6,170 nucleotides of DNA from Candidatus Ventricola intestinavium (GTDB lineage: Bacteria; Bacillota; Clostridia; Christensenellales; Aristaeellaceae): NCBI GenBank assembly GCA_018715105.1, contig DVMG01000166.1, positions 1-6,170 on the forward strand, given 5' to 3'. Positions 1-6,150 of the stretch are shown in pieces (the stretch's first letter is position 1; each line of letters starts with the position of its first letter). The translations under genes were made by a program, and so were the position numbers. A model generated the notes under the pieces. It did not search any database. It was not told where the DNA came from and was given only the letters and a program-made list of their open reading frames with translations.

Positions 1-46
1 GATGCGTAAACGCGCTGAAAAGAGAAACCCCTACAAAACCGGTTGA
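1..46 (+). other. Possible 3' tail of an upstream gene
   Basis: One forward frame is open from base 2 and ends in TGA at 44-46, reading as 14 residues, MRKRAEKRNPYKTG. The stretch is strongly basic and would suit the cytoplasmic tail of a membrane protein, such as another subunit of the same complex. It is too short to identify. The stop overlaps the -35 box of the promoter at 43-71, so any upstream gene would end just where a new transcript begins. The segment could equally be non-coding. Confidence 0.2.
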
Positions 47-71
47 CAAGGGCGGAATGTATAGATACAAT
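43..71 (+). promoter_or_regulatory. Sigma-70/sigma-A-type promoter for the antiporter gene pair
   Basis: TTGACA at 43-48 is a perfect -35 box. It is followed by a 17-bp spacer and TACAAT at 66-71, one mismatch from the TATAAT consensus. Transcription would start near base 78, giving a leader of about 100 nt before the preferred start codon of the first gene. The match is close for a GC-rich sequence and lies in the gap ahead of the pair. It suggests the two genes can be transcribed as their own unit even if other subunit genes lie upstream. The call is from sequence match only. Confidence 0.62.
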
Positions 72-131
72 GAACCCATGAATGGCGTTGTTGGCTGCAG
101 GGAGGCGGCATGTCCAAAGCCCTGCGCCGCA

Positions 132-163
132 CCGGGCCGGACCTACGGCCGGCCTGCGCCCGG
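132..163 (+). promoter_or_regulatory. GC-rich leader hairpin just upstream of the first gene's RBS
   Basis: CCGGGC at 132-137 can pair with GCCCGG at 158-163. Inside it, an alternative stem pairs GGCCG at 135-139 with CGGCC at 146-150 around a 6-nt loop. The structure ends four bases before the AGGAGG at 168-173. It could modulate access to that ribosome binding site, or it could be a by-product of high GC content. No run of T follows, so it is not an intrinsic terminator, and it matches no riboswitch that I recognise. Confidence 0.3.
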
Positions 164-167
164 GATG

Positions 168-173
168 AGGAGG
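168..173 (+). promoter_or_regulatory. Ribosome binding site (AGGAGG) deciding the start of gene 1
   Basis: AGGAGG is a full match to the anti-Shine-Dalgarno sequence. It is 8 nt before GTG at 182, the best spacing of the available starts. ATG at 176 is only 2 nt away and ATG at 188 is 14 nt away. A weaker competing site, GGAGG at 101-105, lies 4 nt before an in-frame ATG at 110. That start would add 24 hydrophilic residues that are not expected at the N-terminus of this family. Confidence 0.6.
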
Positions 174-181
174 AAATGACC

Positions 182-1651
182 GTGAAGATGTTTTTGCTGC
201 TCGTCGTATTCTGGCCTGCGCTCGCGGGCCTGGGGTTGTTTTTCCTGCCGGCGGCACGCGGGGATCGCCGCCTGCGCGGCAACCTGATGTGCATCGCACT
301 GGGGCTGGAGATTCTGCTGGTTCTTGCGCTGTGTTTTGCGCAGGGACCGCAGCACATGCTGCTGCTTGAGATGACGCCGACCCTCCGCATTGAGCTGTGC
401 ATCGATGGGATTGGCTCGATCTTTGCGGTGGTGATGAGCAGCATGTGGCTGCTTTCGGCTGTTTTCGCGCTGTCGTATATGGATCATGATCCGAACGAGC
501 GCTTTTATCAGGTGTTTTACATGGCCGTGCTCTCGGCGCTGCTCGGGCAGTGCTATGCCGGATCCATGGTAACGCTTTATGTCTTTTACGAGATGATGAC
601 GCTGCTGTCCGTGCCGATGGTTGTGCATGAGCGCACGCCGCAGGCTGTGTCGGCGGGCATCAAGTATCTGGTCTATTCGGTGTTCGGGGCCATGCTGGGC
701 CTGCTGGGCATCTTCTTTTTCCATCATTATCTGGGCACGGTCACCTTTACGCCCGGCGGCGTGCCCCTGTCCGGCGATGTTCCTGAGGGACTTTTGCTCA
801 TCACGTTCATGGTTCTCATCGGCTTTGGCACCAAGGCGGGCATGTTCCCCATGCATGGATGGCTGCCCACCGCGCACCCGGTGGCCCCGGCCCCGGCCTC
901 GGCTGTGCTCTCCGGCGTGATCACCAAGGCGGGTGTGCTGGCCGTGCTGCGCGTCATCTACTTCCTGGTGGGCGCGGATACGCTGCGCGGCACATGGGTG
1001 CAGGAAGGTTTCCTGACGCTGACGCTGATCACCGTGTTTATGGGCTCGATGCTGGCCTTCCGCGAGCCGCTGCTTAAAAAGCGGCTGGCCTATTCCACCG
1101 TGTCTCAGGTGAGCTACGTGCTCTTTGGCCTGGGGCTGATGGCGCCTACGGGTTTTTCCGGCGCGATGCTGCATGTGGTGGCGCATGCCGTCACCAAAGG
1201 CGCGCTGTTTTTGTGCGCCGGCGCGATCATTCACCAGACAGGAAAAACCTATGTGCGGGAATTGCGCGGCATCGGTAAGCAGATGCCCGTGACCACCTGG
1301 TGTTTTACAATCGCCTCGCTGGGCCTGATCGGCATCCCGCCGACGGGCGGATTTGTGAGCAAGTGGCAGCTGGCCACAGGATCGCTGACCGAAGGGCCGG
1401 GGGCGCTGGCCATCGTGGGCCCGGTGGTGCTGATTGTCTCCGCGCTGCTCACCGCCGCATACCTGCTGCCCGTGACAATCCATGGATTCTTCCCGGGGGA
1501 TGATTATGATTACGCATCCCTTGAAAACAAGGAGGCGGGCAGGAGAATGACGGCGCCGATGATCCTGCTTTCGGCTGCGGCATTGCTCACCGGTATTCTG
1601 GCTCAGCCGCTGATGCAGGCCGTCGCGGCGGCATCCGCATCCATCTTCTGA
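182..1651 (+). CDS. Proton-conducting antiporter-like membrane subunit (NuoM/NuoN/MrpD-type)
   Basis: This is a 489-residue integral membrane protein of the complex I / Mrp antiporter proton-channel family (Proton_antipo_M). The family moves H+ (or exchanges it with Na+) across the cytoplasmic membrane as part of a larger complex. About 14 hydrophobic helices are visible. Family residues, numbered from GTG 182, are Glu137 in FYEMM (helix 5), Lys218 in GTKAGMFP and His225 (helix 7), Lys249 in ITKAG (helix 8), Lys299-Lys300 before LAYSTVSQ, His335 and Lys339 in AHAVTKGALF, and Lys394 in GGFVSKW (helix 12). Lys in helix 12 is as in NuoL/NuoN/MrpD, whereas NuoM has Glu.

The GTG start has AGGAGG at ideal spacing and aligns the N-terminus and key residues with those of the next gene. 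ATG 110 (513 aa) remains possible. The next gene starts 28 bp downstream, so the two are probably co-transcribed and co-assembled. Family assignment is firm. Which complex it belongs to (Mrp antiporter, Ech/Mbh-like hydrogenase, or complex I-like) cannot be decided here. Confidence 0.9.
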   Translation: MKMFLLLVVFWPALAGLGLFFLPAARGDRRLRGNLMCIALGLEILLVLALCFAQGPQHMLLLEMTPTLRIELCIDGIGSIFAVVMSSMWLLSAVFALSYMDHDPNERFYQVFYMAVLSALLGQCYAGSMVTLYVFYEMMTLLSVPMVVHERTPQAVSAGIKYLVYSVFGAMLGLLGIFFFHHYLGTVTFTPGGVPLSGDVPEGLLLITFMVLIGFGTKAGMFPMHGWLPTAHPVAPAPASAVLSGVITKAGVLAVLRVIYFLVGADTLRGTWVQEGFLTLTLITVFMGSMLAFREPLLKKRLAYSTVSQVSYVLFGLGLMAPTGFSGAMLHVVAHAVTKGALFLCAGAIIHQTGKTYVRELRGIGKQMPVTTWCFTIASLGLIGIPPTGGFVSKWQLATGSLTEGPGALAIVGPVVLIVSALLTAAYLLPVTIHGFFPGDDYDYASLENKEAGRRMTAPMILLSAAALLTGILAQPLMQAVAAASASIF

Positions 1652-1679
1652 GGGAAACGCTGGGGAAAGAAGGAAAACC

Positions 1680-3890
1680 ATGCTGCTTGCCCTTCTCGTC
1701 TTTTTTCCAATGGCCGTCTGTCTGCCCGCCTATGCGCTGGGCAGGCATAACAAGGAGGCACGCAACCGGGCGGTCATCCTCCTGTGCCTTTTCGAGTTTC
1801 TTCTCGCTGCCGCGGCCTTTTTGAAAGCGGAAAACGGGCAGACGCTCACCCTGGATCTTCCGGGGCTGTGCGGCTTCGGCCTGAGTTTTGAGCTTGACGG
1901 CTTTCGGGCCCTGTATGCCCTGGTGGGCGGTGGAATGTGGCTGTTGGCCGCCCTGTTTTCCAGGGAGTATTTTGCGCGCCGCTATCACAACCGCAACCGC
2001 TATTATCTGTTTTATCTGATGACGCTGGGAGCGGCGCTGGGCGTGTTCCTTTCAGCGGATTTGCTGACCGCTTTTCTTTTCTTTGAAATCATGTCGCTGA
2101 CCTCCTATGCCTGGGTGGCGCATGATGAAACCCCGGAGGCGCTGCGCGCGGCCGAGACCTATCTGGCGGTGGCCGTTATCGGCGGCATGGTGCTGCTCAT
2201 GGGGCTGTTTCTGCTGTATACGGCGTTGGGCACGCTCCGCATCAGCGAATTGCACGCCGCAGCCGCCTCCTGCACGGACAGGGGAACGCTGTGGGCGGCA
2301 TGCCTGTGCATTTTGCTGGGATTCGGCGCAAAAGCGGGGATGTTTCCCCTGCATATCTGGCTGCCGAAGGCGCATCCGGTTGCGCCCGCCCCGGCGTCTG
2401 CGCTGCTGTCGGGTTATTTGACCAAGGCCGGATTGTATGGCGTGATCGTGATATCCGCCGGCCTGTTTGGGGGAAACCGCGTCTGGGGCAATCTTTTGCT
2501 TGTGCTTGCGCTGATCACCATGCTGGGCGGGGCGGTGCTGGCCGTGTTTTCCGTCAACCTCAAGCGAACGCTGGCATGCTCTTCCATGTCGCAGATCGGG
2601 TTTATCCTCACGGGCGTGGCCATGAGCTGCCTGCTGGGGGAGGAAAACGCACTGGCCGCGCGCGGCGCCCTGCTGTATATGCTCAATCATTCGCTGTTTA
2701 AGCTGGTGCTGTTTATGGCGGCCGGCGTGGTGCATATGAACCTGCACCAGCTCAACCTGAATGAGATCCGCGGCTTTGGCCGAGGCAAACCGTTTCTGCA
2801 TGCGGCCTTTCTGATGGGCGCGCTGGGCCTGATGGGGGTGCCGTTGTTTTCCGGCTATATTTCCAAGACGCTGATTCACGAAGGCATCGTGGAATATGTG
2901 CATCTGCTTGCCGGACAGGGGAGAACCGTGGGGGCCGGCCTTTATACCCTGGCTGAATGGGTGTATCTCTTCAGCGGTGGGCTGACCAGCGCGTATATGC
3001 TCAAGCTTTACATCTGCCTGTTCTGGGAAAAGCGTCCGGAAGGCGCACAGCCGGGACACCGGCCGTATATCCATGCCCTCTTCAGGCTGGCGCTTGCGGC
3101 CGGCGCGCTGCTGGTGCCCGTGCTGGGAATGATGCCTCACACGATGATGGATCCCCTTGCCGATCTGGCGGGGCCCTTCCTGCATGCCGGCCGGCCGGCG
3201 CATGCGGTTGAATACTTTTCCGCGGTCAACCTCAAGGGAGCGTGTATCTCCCTGGGCATCGGCGTGGGGGTCTATCTGGGGGTGATCCGTCCGCTGCTCA
3301 TGCGCAGGGAGGGCGGTACGCGCGTATACGTGGATCGCTGGCCATCCCGGATGGATATCGAGGAACGGGTATATCGTCCGGCAATCGGCGCGCTGCTGCG
3401 TCTGGGCGGCCTGCTGGCTGCGCTGGGCAGCGAGCAAGTGCTTGAGCGCCGCATCTATCGCCCCGTGCTCGTGACGCTGATCTATGTGGGAACCGCCGCA
3501 GCCCGGATGCTGGACAGCCTGACGGATACCGTGGCCCGGCTGCTGTGCGGCGCTGCCAAGGCGATCTGCGGCTGTGCGGACCGCCTGGTATCGGGAGAGC
3601 GTTGGGCTCGTGCGGCGCGCGGCTGCGTTTCCCGCGCGCATGCATGGATCCGCCGGATGCACGAGGGGGCCTGCCGGAGGGGGGAGCGCCTTGCGGGCGG
3701 CGCGTTGCTGCGCCTGAGGGACCTGCGCGGGAAGAGCCGTGAACGGTTCAGGCATCTGGCCGGACGCACGGAGGCGTTTGGAGAAGAAGCCCGCGCCCGG
3801 ATCTCCCTGATGCCGGAGATGACGCGCTTTTTGCTCAACCTTGCCCTTGCGGCACTGTGCATAGCGCTGGCGTATCTGCTTTTCCGCTGA
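1680..3890 (+). CDS. Proton-conducting antiporter-like membrane subunit (NuoL/HyfB-type, long C-terminal arm)
   Basis: This is a 736-residue integral membrane subunit of the same family as its upstream neighbour, with about 16 predicted helices as in NuoL. Key residues are Glu136 in FFEIMS (helix 5), Lys218 in GAKAGMFP and His225 (helix 7), Lys249 in LTKAG (helix 8), Lys295 before RTLACSSMSQ, His337 and Lys341 in NHSLFK, and Lys396 in SGYISK (helix 12). All proton-path positions are intact, so it should be an active ion-translocating subunit.

Residues 540-712, between a helix at about 518-538 and a last helix at about 714-735, form a long Arg-rich amphipathic stretch. NuoL has its lateral helix at this place. 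The stretch is longer here and contains a repeated YRP motif (Tyr565-Pro567 and Tyr593-Pro595).

ATG 1680 is preceded by AAGGA at 1670-1674, 5 nt away. The gene is the last of the transcription unit, with a terminator 57 bp after the stop. Family assignment is firm. Physiological ion and complex partners are unknown. Confidence 0.92.
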   Translation: MLLALLVFFPMAVCLPAYALGRHNKEARNRAVILLCLFEFLLAAAAFLKAENGQTLTLDLPGLCGFGLSFELDGFRALYALVGGGMWLLAALFSREYFARRYHNRNRYYLFYLMTLGAALGVFLSADLLTAFLFFEIMSLTSYAWVAHDETPEALRAAETYLAVAVIGGMVLLMGLFLLYTALGTLRISELHAAAASCTDRGTLWAACLCILLGFGAKAGMFPLHIWLPKAHPVAPAPASALLSGYLTKAGLYGVIVISAGLFGGNRVWGNLLLVLALITMLGGAVLAVFSVNLKRTLACSSMSQIGFILTGVAMSCLLGEENALAARGALLYMLNHSLFKLVLFMAAGVVHMNLHQLNLNEIRGFGRGKPFLHAAFLMGALGLMGVPLFSGYISKTLIHEGIVEYVHLLAGQGRTVGAGLYTLAEWVYLFSGGLTSAYMLKLYICLFWEKRPEGAQPGHRPYIHALFRLALAAGALLVPVLGMMPHTMMDPLADLAGPFLHAGRPAHAVEYFSAVNLKGACISLGIGVGVYLGVIRPLLMRREGGTRVYVDRWPSRMDIEERVYRPAIGALLRLGGLLAALGSEQVLERRIYRPVLVTLIYVGTAAARMLDSLTDTVARLLCGAAKAICGCADRLVSGERWARAARGCVSRAHAWIRRMHEGACRRGERLAGGALLRLRDLRGKSRERFRHLAGRTEAFGEEARARISLMPEMTRFLLNLALAALCIALAYLLFR
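3360..3485 (+). repeat. Internal protein repeat (YRP motif) in the C-terminal arm
   Basis: Residues 561-574 of the second antiporter subunit begin EERVYRPAIGALL. Residues 589-602 begin ERRIYRPVLVTLI. The two units are 28 residues apart and share the pattern acidic-x-Arg-aliphatic-Tyr-Arg-Pro followed by a hydrophobic run. The DNA copies (3360-3401 and 3444-3485) have diverged, so this is a protein-level repeat and not a recent DNA duplication. Each unit looks like the start of an amphipathic helix, which suggests two successive membrane-surface helices. That structural reading is inference. Confidence 0.5.
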
Positions 3891-3946
3891 GGGCAAACCT
3901 GCGTGGGCGCTTCGCGCCGGCGGCCTGCCTTTGAGAAAACGGAAAC

Positions 3947-3986
3947 AGCGGCCCGTGGGACTGCCCACGGGCCGCTTTCGTTTCTT
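3947..3986. terminator. Bidirectional intrinsic terminator between convergent genes
   Basis: AGCGGCCCGTGGG at 3947-3959 pairs perfectly over 13 bp with CCCACGGGCCGCT at 3964-3976 around the loop ACTG. On the + strand it is followed by TTTCGTTTCTT. On the - strand the sequence leaving the stem is TGTTTCCGTTTTC, also T-rich. It therefore suits both the antiporter pair (stop at 3890) and the convergent hydrolase gene (stop at 4032). Confidence 0.88.
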
Positions 3987-4031
3987 CACCCAGAGAGGGA
4001 AGGGAGCGCACAAGCGCCTTTTTTCTGAACG

Positions 4032-6053
4032 TCACTCGACGCTGACATCAAACGTGGCGCCCGGTTCGCCGGCGAACACCACATAACCGCCCGCCTCCAG
4101 CACAACGCTCGTATCGCCGTAGGCGGCGGAGCTCGCCGTGGGGCTCTTGTCCGCTCCATAGGCGGCGAAAGAGCCGTTTTCAGGCAGCGTGACGGTCATC
4201 GTCCGGCCCGCCAGCTCGTCTCCGACGAGGAACCAGCAGGCATAGCCCTCTCCGGCGATGGTGACGGTCTGGCGGCTGGAAAGCGGCTGCACGATCGCGT
4301 CATCGGCATAGAGATAGCCGGGGGCGGTGAGATACTCCACACCATCCTGCGTGTAGAATTCCATATCCATCGTGTCGCGTCCCGCCGTGCCGGGAATGTT
4401 CAAAACAGCGGCGGCGGTATCCGGACCGGTGATCGCGTTGGAACCCTCATAACCGGTCTGCGTGCCGCTCTCCGAGACGAAGGCATACGGCATGGCCAAC
4501 GCGTAGAGCTGCGAACGAAAACCGGCATTGAGCAGGAAGTAGTTTTTCCCCTTGCGCGCCTCCCAGGCGGCGAGGGTATCCTCATCAAGCGGATTGTCGG
4601 GCAGCTTCTGCGCGGCATAGGCCGAGGAGGCCATGCCCGTCAGGCCGGGCAGGCTGACATAGGTTTGCTGGAAAAAGTAGGTTTCCCCGTTCTCTGCGCG
4701 GATCAGCCGCACCAGCACGGAATCGGCTTCATCGCGGAAGCTTCCGTCGTCGCGGTAGGTGAGGGTCTGCGCCGTGCCGCCCTGTTCCTCGTGCAGGGTC
4801 AGGGTCAGGGTGCCGTCTTCCGCGATGGCCACATCAAACGGATAGGTCGATGTGCCATACAGGCCGGAGTATGCCGTCCATTTCGGGGGCATATCCGCCG
4901 GATGGGCTTCGGGGAGGGCCGCGTCTTCCTGAACGATCACGCCTTTTTCAGCGAGCGCGTCGATTAAAAGGCGCGCGGCGAACATCTGGTTATACGTGCT
5001 CACGCCTCCGGAAGAGAGCACTGCCGCAGCCATGCCGTATTCCGGCAGGACGACAAGGCCCGCGTGATACAGATTGGTATCTCCTCCCTTGCAAAGCGCC
5101 TGAATGCCGCTCTGATTAAAGGGGAACATGTGCACCGCATCCCAGCCCAGGCCATAGCTGAGCGCGTCATTCTCGCTGTCCTCCGGCCAGAGGCCGCGGG
5201 CGTATTCATCCGCCTTCATGGCCGCCAGAGAATCATCGCTGAGCGGACCGCCCCCGGCCAGCATGCCGCCGAAGCGCGCCAGGTCTTCCGCCGTGGCATA
5301 GAGGCCGCCTGTCCCCGCGATGGTGACGGTGTCGCTGGCCACAGCGGTGTCGGGCCGCATGGGCAGATAGGCGGGGGCGAGCCGCGTGCGGTCAAACACG
5401 TCTGCGCAGGCGAAGGAGTCCGTCAGCCCCAGCGGCACAAAGAACGATTCGCTCAGATATTCGCCAAGGGACATGCCGCTCACGCGCTCGATGACCAACT
5501 GCGCCAGTGTAAAGCCCGTGTTGTTATACACGCTGTATGCGCCGGGCTCCGCGATCAGCCGCTGCGTGCTCAGCTCCTCAAGGAGCGAATCCACAGCCGT
5601 GCTGTTCTGCGGGTCATCGAACAGGAATGCGTCGCGCATGCCCGCATACATCAGCCCGGAAGAATGGTTGAGCAGCATGCGCATGGTGATATCCCGGAAG
5701 CGCGCATCGGCCATGGTGAATTCGGGCAGATAGGTTACGACCGGCTCATCCAGATCGAGGCGGCCTTCCTGCACCAGAGACATGGCCGCAGCCGCGGTGT
5801 AGACCTTGCTGACCGAGCCCACGCCATACAGCGGCATGCTGTCGCTGGGCATGCCGCCCGCGTCAAGGGTGCCGGACATTGTGATTTCTCCCTCATCAAA
5901 CAGGGCCCAGGAGATGCTTGTGGAGCCGCCATAGAGCTGCGTGGCGGCAGCCGCCTGCTGCGCGGGGGAAAGCGTGCTTTCTTCCTGCGCAAAGGCGTAC
6001 AGCGAGAAGAGCGTGAACAGGGCGGCCAATAAGGCTGCTGCACGTCTTTTCAT
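4032..6053 (-). CDS. Secreted serine hydrolase, class C beta-lactamase / penicillin-binding-protein family
   Basis: This is a 673-residue exported protein. Residues 1-22 form a signal peptide: MKRR, a hydrophobic core, and a probable cut after AFA. A beta-lactamase-fold domain (PF00144-type) spans about 38-375. Its nucleophile motif is SVSK (Ser80, Lys83), followed by LLNHSSGL at about 127-134, a YNN second motif (Tyr176, Asn178) and a KGG third motif (Lys322-Gly324) in place of KTG/HTG. Residues about 391-673 are beta-rich, starting at KWTAYSGLYG, and resemble the extra barrel-like domains attached to many large serine hydrolases of this family.

There is no membrane anchor or sorting motif, so it is probably released or held at the envelope by other means. 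The substrate may be a peptide, D-amino-acid peptide or ester. Nothing here shows antibiotic resistance.

ATG 6053 was chosen over the in-frame ATG 6083 because GGAAGG lies 10 nt before it and the signal peptide starts directly there. The gene is alone on its strand, convergent with the antiporter pair and sharing its terminator. Confidence 0.9.
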   Translation of the reverse strand: MKRRAAALLAALFTLFSLYAFAQEESTLSPAQQAAAATQLYGGSTSISWALFDEGEITMSGTLDAGGMPSDSMPLYGVGSVSKVYTAAAAMSLVQEGRLDLDEPVVTYLPEFTMADARFRDITMRMLLNHSSGLMYAGMRDAFLFDDPQNSTAVDSLLEELSTQRLIAEPGAYSVYNNTGFTLAQLVIERVSGMSLGEYLSESFFVPLGLTDSFACADVFDRTRLAPAYLPMRPDTAVASDTVTIAGTGGLYATAEDLARFGGMLAGGGPLSDDSLAAMKADEYARGLWPEDSENDALSYGLGWDAVHMFPFNQSGIQALCKGGDTNLYHAGLVVLPEYGMAAAVLSSGGVSTYNQMFAARLLIDALAEKGVIVQEDAALPEAHPADMPPKWTAYSGLYGTSTYPFDVAIAEDGTLTLTLHEEQGGTAQTLTYRDDGSFRDEADSVLVRLIRAENGETYFFQQTYVSLPGLTGMASSAYAAQKLPDNPLDEDTLAAWEARKGKNYFLLNAGFRSQLYALAMPYAFVSESGTQTGYEGSNAITGPDTAAAVLNIPGTAGRDTMDMEFYTQDGVEYLTAPGYLYADDAIVQPLSSRQTVTIAGEGYACWFLVGDELAGRTMTVTLPENGSFAAYGADKSPTASSAAYGDTSVVLEAGGYVVFAGEPGATFDVSVE

Positions 6054-6063
6054 AGGGGAATGA

Positions 6064-6070
6064 CCTTCCT
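6064..6070 (-). promoter_or_regulatory. Ribosome binding site of the serine hydrolase gene
   Basis: On the - strand this reads AGGAAGG, 10 nt before ATG 6053. The upstream in-frame ATG at 6083 has no Shine-Dalgarno-like sequence before it (AAAAAGCC) and would place 10 charged residues ahead of the signal peptide. This supports the 6053 start. Confidence 0.6.
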
Positions 6071-6075
6071 TTCTC

Positions 6076-6126
6076 TCATTCATGGCTTTTTATGGCTTTC
6101 ATTCATGGGATCGAACCGATCGAACC
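6076..6126. repeat. Cluster of short direct repeats upstream of the hydrolase gene
   Basis: Three repeat families overlap here. TCATTCATGG occurs at 6076-6085 and 6099-6108. ATGGCTTT occurs at 6082-6089 and 6092-6099. GATCGAACC occurs as a perfect tandem pair at 6109-6117 and 6118-6126. They lie in the untranslated and promoter region of the - strand gene. They may be operator half-sites or products of local slippage. No strong promoter is evident: on the - strand the best pair is TTCGAT, 17 bp, TAAAAA, which is a weak match. Confidence 0.5.
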
Positions 6127-6150
6127 GGGATCGGATTCCGATTTGCCCGG
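6125..6150. promoter_or_regulatory. Interrupted inverted repeat, candidate operator
   Basis: CCGGG (6125-6129) pairs with CCCGG (6146-6150), and ATCGG (6130-6134) pairs with CCGAT (6138-6142). The central loop is ATT and a 3-nt bulge (TTG) lies on one side. It sits about 70 bp upstream of the hydrolase ribosome binding site, directly beside the GATCGAACC tandem repeat. No T-run follows on either strand, so a terminator is unlikely. It may be a regulator binding site, but no regulator gene is in view. Confidence 0.3.

Noticed and set aside
143..1681. A 512-codon open frame on the - strand, opposite the first antiporter gene
   Set aside because: It has the same Gln/His/Arg-rich complement composition and no recognisable domain. 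It is explained as a shadow of the real gene.
3906..3918. Small hairpin GGCGC-TTC-GCGCC after the second antiporter gene
   Set aside because: It has only five base pairs and no following T-run. The 13-bp hairpin at 3947-3976 is the real terminator candidate.
2052..4013. A 653-codon open frame on the - strand, opposite the second antiporter gene
   Set aside because: Its translation is rich in Gln, His, Arg and Ala with no membrane helices or motif, as expected from the complement of a GC-rich membrane-protein gene. The + strand frame has clear family motifs. It also overlaps the terminator.
5064..6032. A 322-codon open frame on the + strand, opposite the serine hydrolase gene
   Set aside because: The - strand frame carries a signal peptide and the SVSK, YNN and KGG motifs. 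The + strand product has no recognisable features and an antisense-type composition.
4032..6053. Antibiotic-resistance beta-lactamase
   Set aside because: The fold and SxxK motif are shared by many peptidases and esterases. The length (673 aa) is far above the roughly 380 aa of class C beta-lactamases, and the third motif is KGG, not KTG. Resistance cannot be claimed.
6105..6145. tRNA-like sequence on the - strand (GGTTCGATC, as in a T-arm)
   Set aside because: The flanking bases do not form the T-stem, and no acceptor, D or anticodon arm can be assembled. The match comes from the GATCGAACC tandem repeat.
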